Assembly (NCBI GenBank): GCA_020848315.1
Contig: JADLAH010000049.1
Span: 1-7,852 of the forward strand
Origin: Chitinophagales bacterium
GTDB taxonomy: Bacteria; Bacteroidota; Bacteroidia; Chitinophagales; JADIYW01
DNA length: 7,852 nucleotides
Reading direction: 5' to 3'
The translations under genes were made by a program, and so were the position numbers. The first letter of the stretch is position 1, and every line of letters starts with the position of its first letter. This document shows, piece by piece, positions 1-6,846 of this stretch. Below the pieces are notes generated by a model that saw only the letters and a list, made by a program, of their open reading frames with translations, searched no databases and had not been told where the DNA came from.

Positions 1-1722
1 CAGCAGGTCTTTACACCGGAAGACTACACCGAAGAACAAATGATGGTGCGCTCTATGGCATCTGATTTTATCGAAAAAGAAGTAATGCCTCGCTGGAAGG
101 AAATCGAAAAGCAGGAGCCGGGATTGTCCTTGTCTTTGTTGGGAAAAGCCGGTGAATTGGGATTGCTCTCTACCGCTATTCCGGAAGCTTACGGCGGCAT
201 GAACCAGGATGTAATCTCCGGATGTATCATCGCGGAAGAAGTAGGCCGAAGCGGTTCTTTTGCCACTACATTAATCTGTCATATCGGTATTGGAACATTG
301 CCTATCCTGTACTTCGGAACGGAAGAGCAAAAACAAAAATTCCTGCCGAAATTGGGCAGCGGTGAATGGGCAGCTTCTTACTGTCTGACAGAGCCAAGTT
401 CAGGTTCTGACGCGTTGGGCGCTAAAACAACCGCTACACTTTCTGAAGATGGCAAGGAGTGGATCCTGAATGGTCAGAAAATGTGGATTACCAATGCCGG
501 TTTCGCGCACTCATTTACGGTGTTCGCTAAAATCGACGGCAAGGAGTTCACCGCATTCTTAGTGGAAGCCGGCACACCGGGACTCAACTTAGGTGCGGAA
601 GAAGATAAAATGGGTATCAAAGGTTCTTCTACCCGTCAGGTGTTCTTTGAAAACTGCAGAATTCCGGTAGAAAATATGCTGGGCGAACGTGGTAAAGGTC
701 ACCTCATCGCATTCAATATCCTCAATATCGGAAGATATAAATTAGGTGCTACAGCATTAGGCGGTGCCCGTCAGGCATTCAATATGGCCGTACAATACGC
801 TAATGAAAGAACACAGTTCGGTAAATCATTGTCTTCTTTCGGTGCTATCCAGCACAAGATTGCAGAAATGGCGATTCAGCTGTTCGCATTGGAAGTGACC
901 ACTTACCGTTGTGCCAATGATATCGGAAAACTGGAGCATGAAAACCTGGAAGCAGGAATGGAATTCTCCAAAGCATTACTGGGCGCAGCGGAAGAATATG
1001 CGATCGAATGCGCTATCGTAAAAGTACTGGGTTCTGAAGTACTCGATTTCATCGTGGATGAAAACGTACAGATCCACGGAGGCATGGGCTTCTCCGAAGA
1101 AACCAATGCCGCCCGTGCGTACAGAGATTCCCGTATCGCCCGTATCTACGAAGGTACCAGCGAAATCAACCGTTTGTTATCCATCGATATGTTGCTGAAA
1201 CGCGCAATGGGTGGCAAAATCGACTTGATGACACCGGGTATGGCTATCCAGAAAGAACTGATGAGTGTGCCTGATTTCGGCGATGACGACGAAGGTCAGT
1301 TCGCGGCTGAAATCAAAGCTATCAAAAATGCGAAAAAAGCATTCCTGTTGGTAGCCGGCGGAGCCGTTCAGAAATTAATGGCAAAACTGAAAGACGAGCA
1401 GGAAATCATCATGAACGCATCAGATATGCTGATTCAGATTTACACTGCAGAATCTTTATTGTTGCGTGTTCAGAAAATCTTCGAAAAAGGAGAAAAAGCA
1501 GAACAGGTGTATATCGATATTCTGAAAGTGGCGTTCAATGATGCGATGAATAAAATCAACGTAGCCGGAAAAGATGCATTGCAGTCTTACGCGGAAGGCG
1601 ATGAACTGCGTATCATGCTGATGGGACTGAAACGTTTCACCAAATACGAACCGGTGAACGTGAAAGATGCCCGTCGTCGTATCGCGGCGAAAGTTATTGA
1701 AGCAGGTAAATACAATCTGTAA
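1..1722 (+). CDS. Acyl-CoA dehydrogenase, VLCAD/ACAD9-like long form (5' partial)
   Basis: This is an FAD-dependent acyl-CoA dehydrogenase, which introduces the trans-2 double bond in the first step of fatty-acid beta-oxidation and passes electrons to electron-transfer flavoprotein in the cytoplasm. The frame is open to base 1 with 13 sense codons before the first ATG (40), so the true start lies outside the window; roughly 20-30 residues are probably missing from a family length near 600. Counting from base 1, the middle-domain signature YCLTEPSSGSD is at 127-137 and NGQKMWITN at about 157-165. The C-terminal QIHGGMGF lies at 357-364, and IYEGTSEINR contains the catalytic base Glu384. About 170 residues follow the catalytic domain, a helical extension like that of VLCAD and ACAD9. 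This suggests long-chain substrates, but specificity cannot be read from sequence. In this phylum such genes often sit with thiolase and hydroxyacyl-CoA dehydrogenase genes; those would be upstream, out of view. An intrinsic terminator follows. Confidence 0.95.
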   Translation, partial: QQVFTPEDYTEEQMMVRSMASDFIEKEVMPRWKEIEKQEPGLSLSLLGKAGELGLLSTAIPEAYGGMNQDVISGCIIAEEVGRSGSFATTLICHIGIGTLPILYFGTEEQKQKFLPKLGSGEWAASYCLTEPSSGSDALGAKTTATLSEDGKEWILNGQKMWITNAGFAHSFTVFAKIDGKEFTAFLVEAGTPGLNLGAEEDKMGIKGSSTRQVFFENCRIPVENMLGERGKGHLIAFNILNIGRYKLGATALGGARQAFNMAVQYANERTQFGKSLSSFGAIQHKIAEMAIQLFALEVTTYRCANDIGKLEHENLEAGMEFSKALLGAAEEYAIECAIVKVLGSEVLDFIVDENVQIHGGMGFSEETNAARAYRDSRIARIYEGTSEINRLLSIDMLLKRAMGGKIDLMTPGMAIQKELMSVPDFGDDDEGQFAAEIKAIKNAKKAFLLVAGGAVQKLMAKLKDEQEIIMNASDMLIQIYTAESLLLRVQKIFEKGEKAEQVYIDILKVAFNDAMNKINVAGKDALQSYAEGDELRIMLMGLKRFTKYEPVNVKDARRRIAAKVIEAGKYNL

Positions 1723-1745
1723 TTATCACTTGCTTATATTGTATG

Positions 1746-1773
1746 CTCCGGCCTTCTGGCCGGAGTTTTTTTT
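1746..1773 (+). terminator. Rho-independent terminator of the acyl-CoA dehydrogenase gene
   Basis: A perfect 8-bp GC-rich stem (CTCCGGCC at 1746-1753, GGCCGGAG at 1758-1765) with a TTCT loop is followed by eight T residues (1766-1773). It starts 23 bases after the stop codon. It separates the dehydrogenase unit from the channel gene downstream and implies that the channel has its own promoter. Confidence 0.88.
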
Positions 1774-1796
1774 ATAGTATATTACATGAAATATAG

Positions 1797-1804
1797 TACA
1801 TTTG
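1797..1804 (+). promoter_or_regulatory. Candidate Bacteroidota -7 promoter box for the potassium channel gene
   Basis: TACATTTG matches the Bacteroidota sigma-A -7 consensus TAnnTTTG exactly. It lies 20 bases before the channel ATG and downstream of the preceding terminator, so transcription would begin near 1810 with a leader of about 15 bases. The -33 element is poor: TTTA at 1771-1774 is one base off TTTG and 22 bases upstream. The spacing and the single-base mismatch leave this a reasonable but unproven promoter. Confidence 0.45.
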
Positions 1805-1824
1805 ATTCATAAATCGCAGCTGCA

Positions 1825-2697
1825 ATGCCGGTAGATGTAGTAGATAAACTCGAGGATCCCAGACACAGCAAGCCCGAAGAAGGCTGGCGCGAGAAGCTGT
1901 ACGAGATTATTTTCGAATCACATACGCGCGCCGGAAAAATATTCGACATTGTGCTGATAGCCCTGATTCTGTCAAGTGTCGCGGTCATCATGCTCGAAAG
2001 TATTGAGCCGGTGTACGAACGACACAAAATATTGTTCAGGTCGCTGAACCTGCTATATACTATTCTCTTTACAATAGAATACATCCTGCGCTTATCCTGT
2101 GTGAAAAAGCCCGCGGAATATGCCCGCAGTTTTTACGGAATAATAGATTTGCTCGCCATACTGCCTTCCTATCTGGAGATATTCTTCCCGCATACGCATT
2201 TCCTGATGCTGATTCGTTCCTTCAGATTGCTGCGTATTTTCAGGATATTCAAGATGATAAATTTCCTGCAGGAAAGCCGCCTGCTCGTATTTTCACTTAT
2301 CAGAAGTTACCGGAAAATCGTGGTTTTTTTATCTTTTGTGGTGCTGCTGGCGGTGTTTCTGGGTTCCATCATGTATGTGTTGGAATATGAGAAAAATCCG
2401 GGTTTTACCAGTATTCCGCAGAGTATTTACTGGGCTATTGTTACCATCACCACCGTTGGCTATGGCGATATCGCGCCGCACACCGCATTGGGGAAAATCC
2501 TGGCTTCTTTTATCATGATTTTGGGTTATGCCATCATAGCAGTGCCGACAGGTATTGTCTCCGCTAATTTCCTGAAAGAATGGCGGCAGGAAAAACAAAA
2601 TCCGCTGACCCGCTGTGAACATTGCCTGCTCGAAGGACACGAGTTTGATGCGCAGTATTGCCGCAGATGCGGACATCAACTGGAGGAACAATCGTAA
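1825..2697 (+). CDS. Voltage-gated-type potassium channel (six-helix ion transporter) with C-terminal zinc ribbon
   Basis: This is an inner-membrane potassium channel subunit that would assemble as a tetramer. Predicted helices in order: S1 about 38-57, S2 71-92, S3 103-121, S4 125-143, S5 162-187, a pore helix 197-208 and S6 222-247. The selectivity filter TVGYGD at 210-215 is the canonical potassium filter. S4 carries a basic residue at every third position (R131, R134, R137, R140, K143), and S2 and S3 hold acidic counter-charges (E85, D108), so the voltage sensor looks intact. A short cytoplasmic tail contains C264-x2-C267 and C279-x2-C282, a zinc-ribbon pattern. The ATG at 1825 is the first in frame after an in-frame stop at 1810-1812. 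At 290 residues the length fits bacterial Kv-like channels. The gene is monocistronic, with a terminator before it and a convergent gene four bases after it. Potassium selectivity is strongly supported; the role of the ribbon is not known. Confidence 0.94.
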   Translation: MPVDVVDKLEDPRHSKPEEGWREKLYEIIFESHTRAGKIFDIVLIALILSSVAVIMLESIEPVYERHKILFRSLNLLYTILFTIEYILRLSCVKKPAEYARSFYGIIDLLAILPSYLEIFFPHTHFLMLIRSFRLLRIFRIFKMINFLQESRLLVFSLIRSYRKIVVFLSFVVLLAVFLGSIMYVLEYEKNPGFTSIPQSIYWAIVTITTVGYGDIAPHTALGKILASFIMILGYAIIAVPTGIVSANFLKEWRQEKQNPLTRCEHCLLEGHEFDAQYCRRCGHQLEEQS

Positions 2698-2701
2698 CTG
2701 A

Positions 2702-3481
2702 TTAAACAGAACCGGCGTAATTGTAGGCCTCCGGACGGATAGTTTCGAGAAAGTCTTTCTTCTTTCGTTTGGCAATTTCCACTTTGCAACCATCGCTCAT
2801 CAGCACAATATTATCACTCAGGTCCACTTTCTGTATGTGGTGCAGGTTAATCAGGTGTGACTGATGGACGCGGAAAAATCCAAAAGTAAGCAGCCGTTCT
2901 TCAAAATTCTTCAGCGTTTTCGAAACCAGTACTTTCTTGTGTCCCGACAGGTGAAATTCCGTGTAGTTACTGGAAGATTGCAGTCGGATGATGTCCGTTA
3001 TTTTCAGAAAAATAACACCATCCTTAGTCGGCACCATCAGTTTGGCGTCCTGCAAATGGTTGTTCTTCATCGCGTGGATATTGTCATTGATGTCGGCGGC
3101 TGCCTTCAGTTGTTGTCTTTCCTGAATCCGTTTGCTGACTTTCTCCACGGCATTCATGAGTTCATTTTCCTTGATGGGTTTGAGCAAATAATCCGCCGCG
3201 TTATTCTTGATGGCGCTGATGGCATACTTGTCGTGTGAAGTCGTGAATATCACCTCGAAATCCTGGTGTTTCAGCTCTCTGAGCAGGTCGACCCCTTTGC
3301 CGTCGGTGAGTTCAACATCGAGAAAAAGCAACTGTGGTACCACTTCTTCAATCAGCTTTTTGGCTGCCCGCTTAGAGCCGCAGACACCCTCAATGTGGAT
3401 GTCTAACCCCGTATTGCGAATAGCCTTTTTCAGCAAATCCTGAAAAATAGGTTCGTCTTCAATAATCACAGCACGTATCAT
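2702..3481 (-). CDS. LytTR-family response regulator (receiver + LytTR DNA-binding domain)
   Basis: This is a two-component response regulator of 259 residues. The receiver domain (about 2-120) has the acidic pair E8/D9, phospho-acceptor D55 in LLFLDVELTDG, conserved T80/T81 and K101 before P102. A linker rich in charged residues and Gln follows (about 118-145). A LytTR DNA-binding domain then spans about 147-250, with the family pattern RVHQSHLINLHHI at 204-216. I chose the ATG at 3481 because the first receiver strand (MIRAVIIEDE) begins there; an upstream in-frame ATG at 3511 would add ten residues with no domain role. Phosphorylation should promote dimer binding to paired promoter sites. 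The gene is divergent from the hybrid histidine kinase, its likely partner, and convergent with the channel gene four bases away. LytTR regulators in this phylum are often paired with LytS/YehU-type kinases, so a HisKA hybrid partner is less usual. Its target genes are unknown. Confidence 0.94.
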   Translation of the reverse strand: MIRAVIIEDEPIFQDLLKKAIRNTGLDIHIEGVCGSKRAAKKLIEEVVPQLLFLDVELTDGKGVDLLRELKHQDFEVIFTTSHDKYAISAIKNNAADYLLKPIKENELMNAVEKVSKRIQERQQLKAAADINDNIHAMKNNHLQDAKLMVPTKDGVIFLKITDIIRLQSSSNYTEFHLSGHKKVLVSKTLKNFEERLLTFGFFRVHQSHLINLHHIQKVDLSDNIVLMSDGCKVEIAKRKKKDFLETIRPEAYNYAGSV

Positions 3482-3552
3482 AAAAATAGTAGTCGTATTA
3501 AATGTAATCATTTTTTGCTAAATTTAGTAATATATTTTTTGTGGGTACCCGT
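3482..3552. promoter_or_regulatory. Divergent promoter region between the LytTR regulator and hybrid kinase genes
   Basis: This AT-rich gap of about 71 bases must hold the start signals of both divergent genes unless they are transcribed from within each other. It contains a perfect 10-bp palindrome, CTAAATTTAG (3518-3527), roughly in the centre. Only near-matches to TAnnTTTG are present: TAAATTTA at 3519-3526 within the palindrome (it reads the same on both strands), TACATTTA on the - strand at 3506-3499, and TATATTTT on the + strand at 3531-3538. A shared operator for autoregulation is plausible but inferred; palindromes are common in AT-rich sequence. Confidence 0.35.
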
Positions 3553-5622
3553 ATGTCTTCTTCCGGTGTCCTGTCTGCGGACAGGAAAAATAGCAGCAGA
3601 TTTGATGCGCTATACAAGAAAGCTTTGTCCTGCAAGAACGATAAGGAATATGTGAAGGCGATAGAGTTGTATGCGGAGTTGATTTCGCAAAGCACTGACC
3701 CGCAATGTATCCGCTGCGCGCAATTGTACGAAGATACCGGTGATATCTATTATACGTTGAAAGACTTTCAGCGCGCCTTCGAGTTTTTCCAGAAGGCATT
3801 ACACATCTATGCCGAGAATCAGGCCTACGATCTGCAGCTCAATCAGTACCAGAAAATAGGCGGCATGCAGCAGGGCATCTGGCAGTTTAAAAAAGCCATC
3901 GATATCTTTCGGGAAGGACTTTCGCTCTCCGTCCGGCTCAACAAACCGGACAAGATTGTGGAGTTCGAATTGCTGTTGGGAAATGTTCTCAACTGGGACG
4001 ATAATCTGCCTGAAGCGGAAAAATATCTGCTCAGTGCCATAGAAAAAGAAAAGCAGTTAAACCTGCCGATGGTCAGACTGCGCTCACATGTCAGCTATGC
4101 CATTTTGCTTCGCAAGATGAAGAAATACAAAGATGCGGAGCGCTACTTCAAACTGGGAATGGCCTTGTCGGCAACACTGCAGGATGCCTATCTGATGGAC
4201 ATCACCAAGAGTTACGGCATCATGCAGTATGAAATGGGTAATTACGATCAGGCGGAACAATTGCTGCTCGATGCGGAACAGAAATCGCACGTCGATGGCA
4301 ATGATGCGACGCGGGCGGTGATTTTCGAATATCTCGCACTTTTATATGAAAAGAAGCAGGAGTTCGACAAGGCTTACCGCTACATCCGTATGTTCTACGA
4401 ACGCAAGCTGGAACTGCTGGAAAGAGGATATTCGGAAGATAATAATATCCTGCAGGCAAAACTGGGACTGGAAGATGCCCGTCGGGAACGATTTATCGCG
4501 GAAGAAACAGCTAAAGCAAAAGGACTGTTTATCGCTACTATCAGCCATGAAATCCGTACGCCGATGAATATCATTCTCGGCTCCACCGCGCTGATGCTGA
4601 AAGAGGAGCCGAAAGTGGAGCACATAAAATACCTCGAAGCGATGCAGCGTTCGGGCGAAAATCTGCTCGGTATCATCAATGATATTCTGGATATTTCCAA
4701 AATGGAAGCAGGCAAACTGGAGGTAGAATATGAACCCGTTTATCTCGATCATTTGCTCCGGAATCTGGAAGCCATATTCGGGCAGTCCTACACGGAAAAA
4801 GGACTGTATCTGCGCTTTGTTTGGGAGAAAGATGACTTTCAACAACCTTTTCTTTCGGATAGTCTGCGGCTGACGCAGATGCTGACGAATCTGCTCGGGA
4901 ATGCCTATAAATTTACGGACACGGGCGGTGTGGAGGTGCGCGCGTGGCGCAAAGGAAAACGGCTCATTTTTGCGGTGGCTGATACCGGTGTCGGTATTCC
5001 CAAAGATAAGTTAAAGACCGTCTTTGAACAGTATGAGCAGTTGCAGTCCAGTAGTAAGAAAAAATACAAAGGAACCGGACTCGGACTCGCCATTGTCAAG
5101 AAAATAGCGGCACTGATGAATGGAACGGTACGTGCAAAAAGCAGCAAAAAAACAGGCACGGAATTCACGATTGACTTACCGTGGCATCCTGCGGATGCCG
5201 CCGTGCAGCGAGCGGAAGTTGCGCTTCCCGCCGCCAATGAATTCCTGAAAGATAAGACCATTCTGGTGGTAGATGATATTGATGACAACCGCTTGCTCGT
5301 TTGTAAAACCTTGCAGTACTTTTATCCGGCAGTGAAACTGTTGGAAGCCCGCGATGGCGAGGAAGCGGTCGCGGCGGCGCAGCAGCACCATCCCGATCTG
5401 ATTGTGATGGACCTGGATATGCCACGCATGAATGGCGTGGAGGCGCTTGCCGCCATACGGAAAAATAAGAAAATGCGTACACTCACCGTGATTGCCAGCA
5501 CGGCCAGTTTGATTGCCAATGCGGAACAGGAATTAAAGTCCATGGGATTTGACGGATACCTGCCCAAGCCTTTTGAAATCGAAGATTTCCGGCTTTTACT
5601 GAAAGAAAAACTCGGCGCTTAA
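3553..5622 (+). CDS. Soluble hybrid sensor histidine kinase: TPR repeats, HisKA, HATPase_c, receiver
   Basis: This is a cytoplasmic hybrid histidine kinase, numbered from the ATG at 3553 (689 residues). An in-frame GTG at 3541 would add four residues and cannot be excluded. Residues about 17-290 are helical TPR-type repeats (for example KAIELYAELI, RAFEFFQKALHIYAE and DAERYFKLGMAL), probably six or more. A charged coiled-coil (about 280-325) leads into HisKA, with phospho-acceptor H332 in SHEIRTPMN. The HATPase_c domain has an N-box with N446 and N450, a G1 box DTGVGIP (477-483) and a G2 box GTGLGLA (507-513). A C-terminal receiver (about 567-689) has D574/D575, phospho-acceptor D620, T650 and K672. 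All catalytic residues are present. I see no signal peptide and no membrane helix, so the TPR region probably senses a cytoplasmic protein or peptide partner. No Hpt domain is visible in the protein or window, so transfer from the receiver onward would need a separate protein. The gene is head to head with the LytTR regulator. Confidence 0.94.
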   Translation: MSSSGVLSADRKNSSRFDALYKKALSCKNDKEYVKAIELYAELISQSTDPQCIRCAQLYEDTGDIYYTLKDFQRAFEFFQKALHIYAENQAYDLQLNQYQKIGGMQQGIWQFKKAIDIFREGLSLSVRLNKPDKIVEFELLLGNVLNWDDNLPEAEKYLLSAIEKEKQLNLPMVRLRSHVSYAILLRKMKKYKDAERYFKLGMALSATLQDAYLMDITKSYGIMQYEMGNYDQAEQLLLDAEQKSHVDGNDATRAVIFEYLALLYEKKQEFDKAYRYIRMFYERKLELLERGYSEDNNILQAKLGLEDARRERFIAEETAKAKGLFIATISHEIRTPMNIILGSTALMLKEEPKVEHIKYLEAMQRSGENLLGIINDILDISKMEAGKLEVEYEPVYLDHLLRNLEAIFGQSYTEKGLYLRFVWEKDDFQQPFLSDSLRLTQMLTNLLGNAYKFTDTGGVEVRAWRKGKRLIFAVADTGVGIPKDKLKTVFEQYEQLQSSSKKKYKGTGLGLAIVKKIAALMNGTVRAKSSKKTGTEFTIDLPWHPADAAVQRAEVALPAANEFLKDKTILVVDDIDDNRLLVCKTLQYFYPAVKLLEARDGEEAVAAAQQHHPDLIVMDLDMPRMNGVEALAAIRKNKKMRTLTVIASTASLIANAEQELKSMGFDGYLPKPFEIEDFRLLLKEKLGA

Positions 5623-6398
5623 TCTTCTAAATCCATGCCGGTCACATCAGCATATGCGGCATATATCGCGCATATGGAAACTGGAATAGAAACCAGTAAT
5701 CCGACACCCAGGCACATCGCGCCTGCGATATTAATCAGTCCGAGCAATATCAGAAATCCCATCCAGTTGAAGAATTTTTTGCTGATAATCTGCCGACTGA
5801 TATCCAGCGCACGCAGCGGCTGAAATCGCTCAAAAAGTACCAGTAGCATACCAAACAGGAAGAAAGTATAAATCACCAACGACAGGACGCCAATCCAGCT
5901 GCTTCTGCCGGTGTAGGCAGACATCGTCTTTGCCATGCTCATAATGTCATCAAAATCATTGGCAATAAAATCGGGACCAATACCGAGAATGCTGATCTTA
6001 AAATATGCCCAGCCACCCAGCAGCAGCGTGATGCCGGCAATTAACAATGCGGGCAGCAGCGCGGTTAAAAACAGCGGCATATATTGTTGTTGCGCAGGCG
6101 CCAGAAAATCAGGCAGAGCAACCTGTTCGCCGTTTTTTATCTTGTGCGCTACCAGAAATGCACCCGCGAATACCGGCGCCATCAGCGCCGAAGAAAATCC
6201 TTTCAGCAAAGGAATCATGCCGATGAAGATTTTTGCCACAAACATTAACAGGATAAAAGCGACAAACAATCCGGCTTCAAGTTTGAACAGGCGGAAGCCT
6301 TCCTGTATGTATTGGGAAGCGTTGGTTTCGTAGCCGGAAGAAAGGAGTGCACGCAGTGATTTAGCGGATGATGCAGGTTCAGAAGAATCTAATTCCAT
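5619..6398 (-). CDS. Multi-pass membrane protein of unknown function
   Basis: This is a 259-residue integral membrane protein that I cannot assign to a named family with confidence. The first 40 residues are polar (SGYETNASQYIQEGFRLFK) and precede hydrophobic segments at about 42-64, 70-87, 107-130, 168-190 and 211-250. The last is long enough for two helices, so five or six passes are likely. The shape, with a short soluble N-terminus, a Gly- and Leu-rich core and an amphipathic segment (FQPLRALDISRQIISKKFF) before the final helices, resembles generic DUF975-like or YciC-like membrane proteins, but this is only an impression. It ends in acidic residues (DLED). The stop codon overlaps that of the hybrid kinase on the opposite strand. 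The globin gene lies 61 bases upstream on the same strand, so it could be the third gene of the HPP-globin unit or have its own weak promoter. Confidence 0.85.
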   Translation of the reverse strand: MELDSSEPASSAKSLRALLSSGYETNASQYIQEGFRLFKLEAGLFVAFILLMFVAKIFIGMIPLLKGFSSALMAPVFAGAFLVAHKIKNGEQVALPDFLAPAQQQYMPLFLTALLPALLIAGITLLLGGWAYFKISILGIGPDFIANDFDDIMSMAKTMSAYTGRSSWIGVLSLVIYTFFLFGMLLVLFERFQPLRALDISRQIISKKFFNWMGFLILLGLINIAGAMCLGVGLLVSIPVSICAIYAAYADVTGMDLED

Positions 6399-6413
6399 AG
6401 TCGATAGTTTTGC

Positions 6414-6444
6414 GTAAGATATAATAATCTGCGGAAAAGGTCAA
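6414..6444 (-). promoter_or_regulatory. Weak candidate promoter for the membrane protein gene
   Basis: On the - strand, TTG (complement of 6442-6444) lies 20 bases before TATCTTAC (complement of 6414-6421). The spacing suits the Bacteroidota TTTG/TAnnTTTG pattern, but the -7 box misses its last two consensus bases. The ATG follows about 15 bases later. If real, the gene would be partly independent of the globin operon. Confidence 0.25.
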
Positions 6445-6459
6445 GGACGGATGTCCGCA
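6430..6459 (-). repeat. Inverted repeat just after the globin stop codon
   Basis: TGCGGA (6430-6435) and TCCGCA (6454-6459) are perfect 6-bp inverted arms around an 18-base loop, immediately next to the globin stop codon. Nested across it is a smaller GGAC/GTCC hairpin (6445-6448 and 6453-6456) with a four-base loop. On the - strand transcript the small hairpin is not followed by a T run, so it is not a classical terminator; it might be a weak pause or an RNA-processing structure. Confidence 0.3.
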
Positions 6460-6846
6460 TCAGCGCGGCTGGTTGATGTAATCCATCTTGTAGTGCATGA
6501 TATCCGCGATGGAACGTGCGCGGAATTTGGCTTTCTCCGCGATTTCTCCTTCAAATAATTCGTTCACGGCCTGCTCCCAGCAGCCATACCACAAATCAAA
6601 ATCTTCTTTGGTGAGCGGTGTCAGCCGGTTCACATCAAAATGTTTTTCCGTCACATTGCCCCTGTATTTGGTGCCGTCTAGCAGCACACCTTCCCAGAAG
6701 TCTGCTACCACAGGAATATGCGATTCCAAATGCAGCGGACTGATTTCCTTAAAAATTTTTCCCAGCCGTTCGTCCTGAAATGATATTTCATAAAAACGGG
6801 TAATCAGCCGGATGATATCTTCGTAGGTCTGTATGTCTTTTTTCAT
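6460..6846 (-). CDS. Group III truncated haemoglobin
   Basis: This is a 128-residue haem-binding globin of the truncated 2-over-2 fold, group III, as in Campylobacter Ctb. Sequence support: an N-terminal KKDI start; F18/Y19 at the B9/B10 positions; H43 in SHIPVVADFWE, a likely distal E7 histidine; the FW pair at 50-51; H69 in EKHFDVNRLTPLT, the likely proximal F8 haem ligand; and W86 in FDLWYGCW, at the position of the conserved distal Trp G8. Y19, H43 and W86 would form a polar distal pocket. Family members bind oxygen and nitric oxide tightly and are linked to nitrosative-stress or oxygen handling; which applies here is not shown. Its ATG overlaps the stop of the upstream HPP gene as ATGA, so the two are probably translationally coupled. 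The length is normal, with no signal peptide, so the protein is cytoplasmic. Confidence 0.92.
   Translation of the reverse strand: MKKDIQTYEDIIRLITRFYEISFQDERLGKIFKEISPLHLESHIPVVADFWEGVLLDGTKYRGNVTEKHFDVNRLTPLTKEDFDLWYGCWEQAVNELFEGEIAEKAKFRARSIADIMHYKMDYINQPR

Noticed and set aside
2329..2793. Long - strand frame (154 codons) across the end of the channel gene and into the regulator
   Set aside because: It overlaps two well-supported genes, its product has no family features, and its openness follows from the codon pattern of the genes it shadows.
3482..3511. Ten-residue N-terminal extension of the LytTR regulator from the ATG at 3511
   Set aside because: The receiver fold begins at MIRAVIIEDE, encoded from 3481. 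The extension is Thr-rich, falls in the AT-rich divergent gap and would take up about half of the promoter space.
3514..3541. TTTG (3514-3517) with TATATTTT (3531-3538) as a kinase promoter
   Set aside because: The spacing is only 13 bases, too short for the usual Bacteroidota arrangement, and the -7 box misses the final G.
4342..4845. 167-codon - strand frame inside the hybrid kinase gene
   Set aside because: It lies wholly antisense to conserved kinase domains and encodes no recognisable protein; it is a shadow frame.
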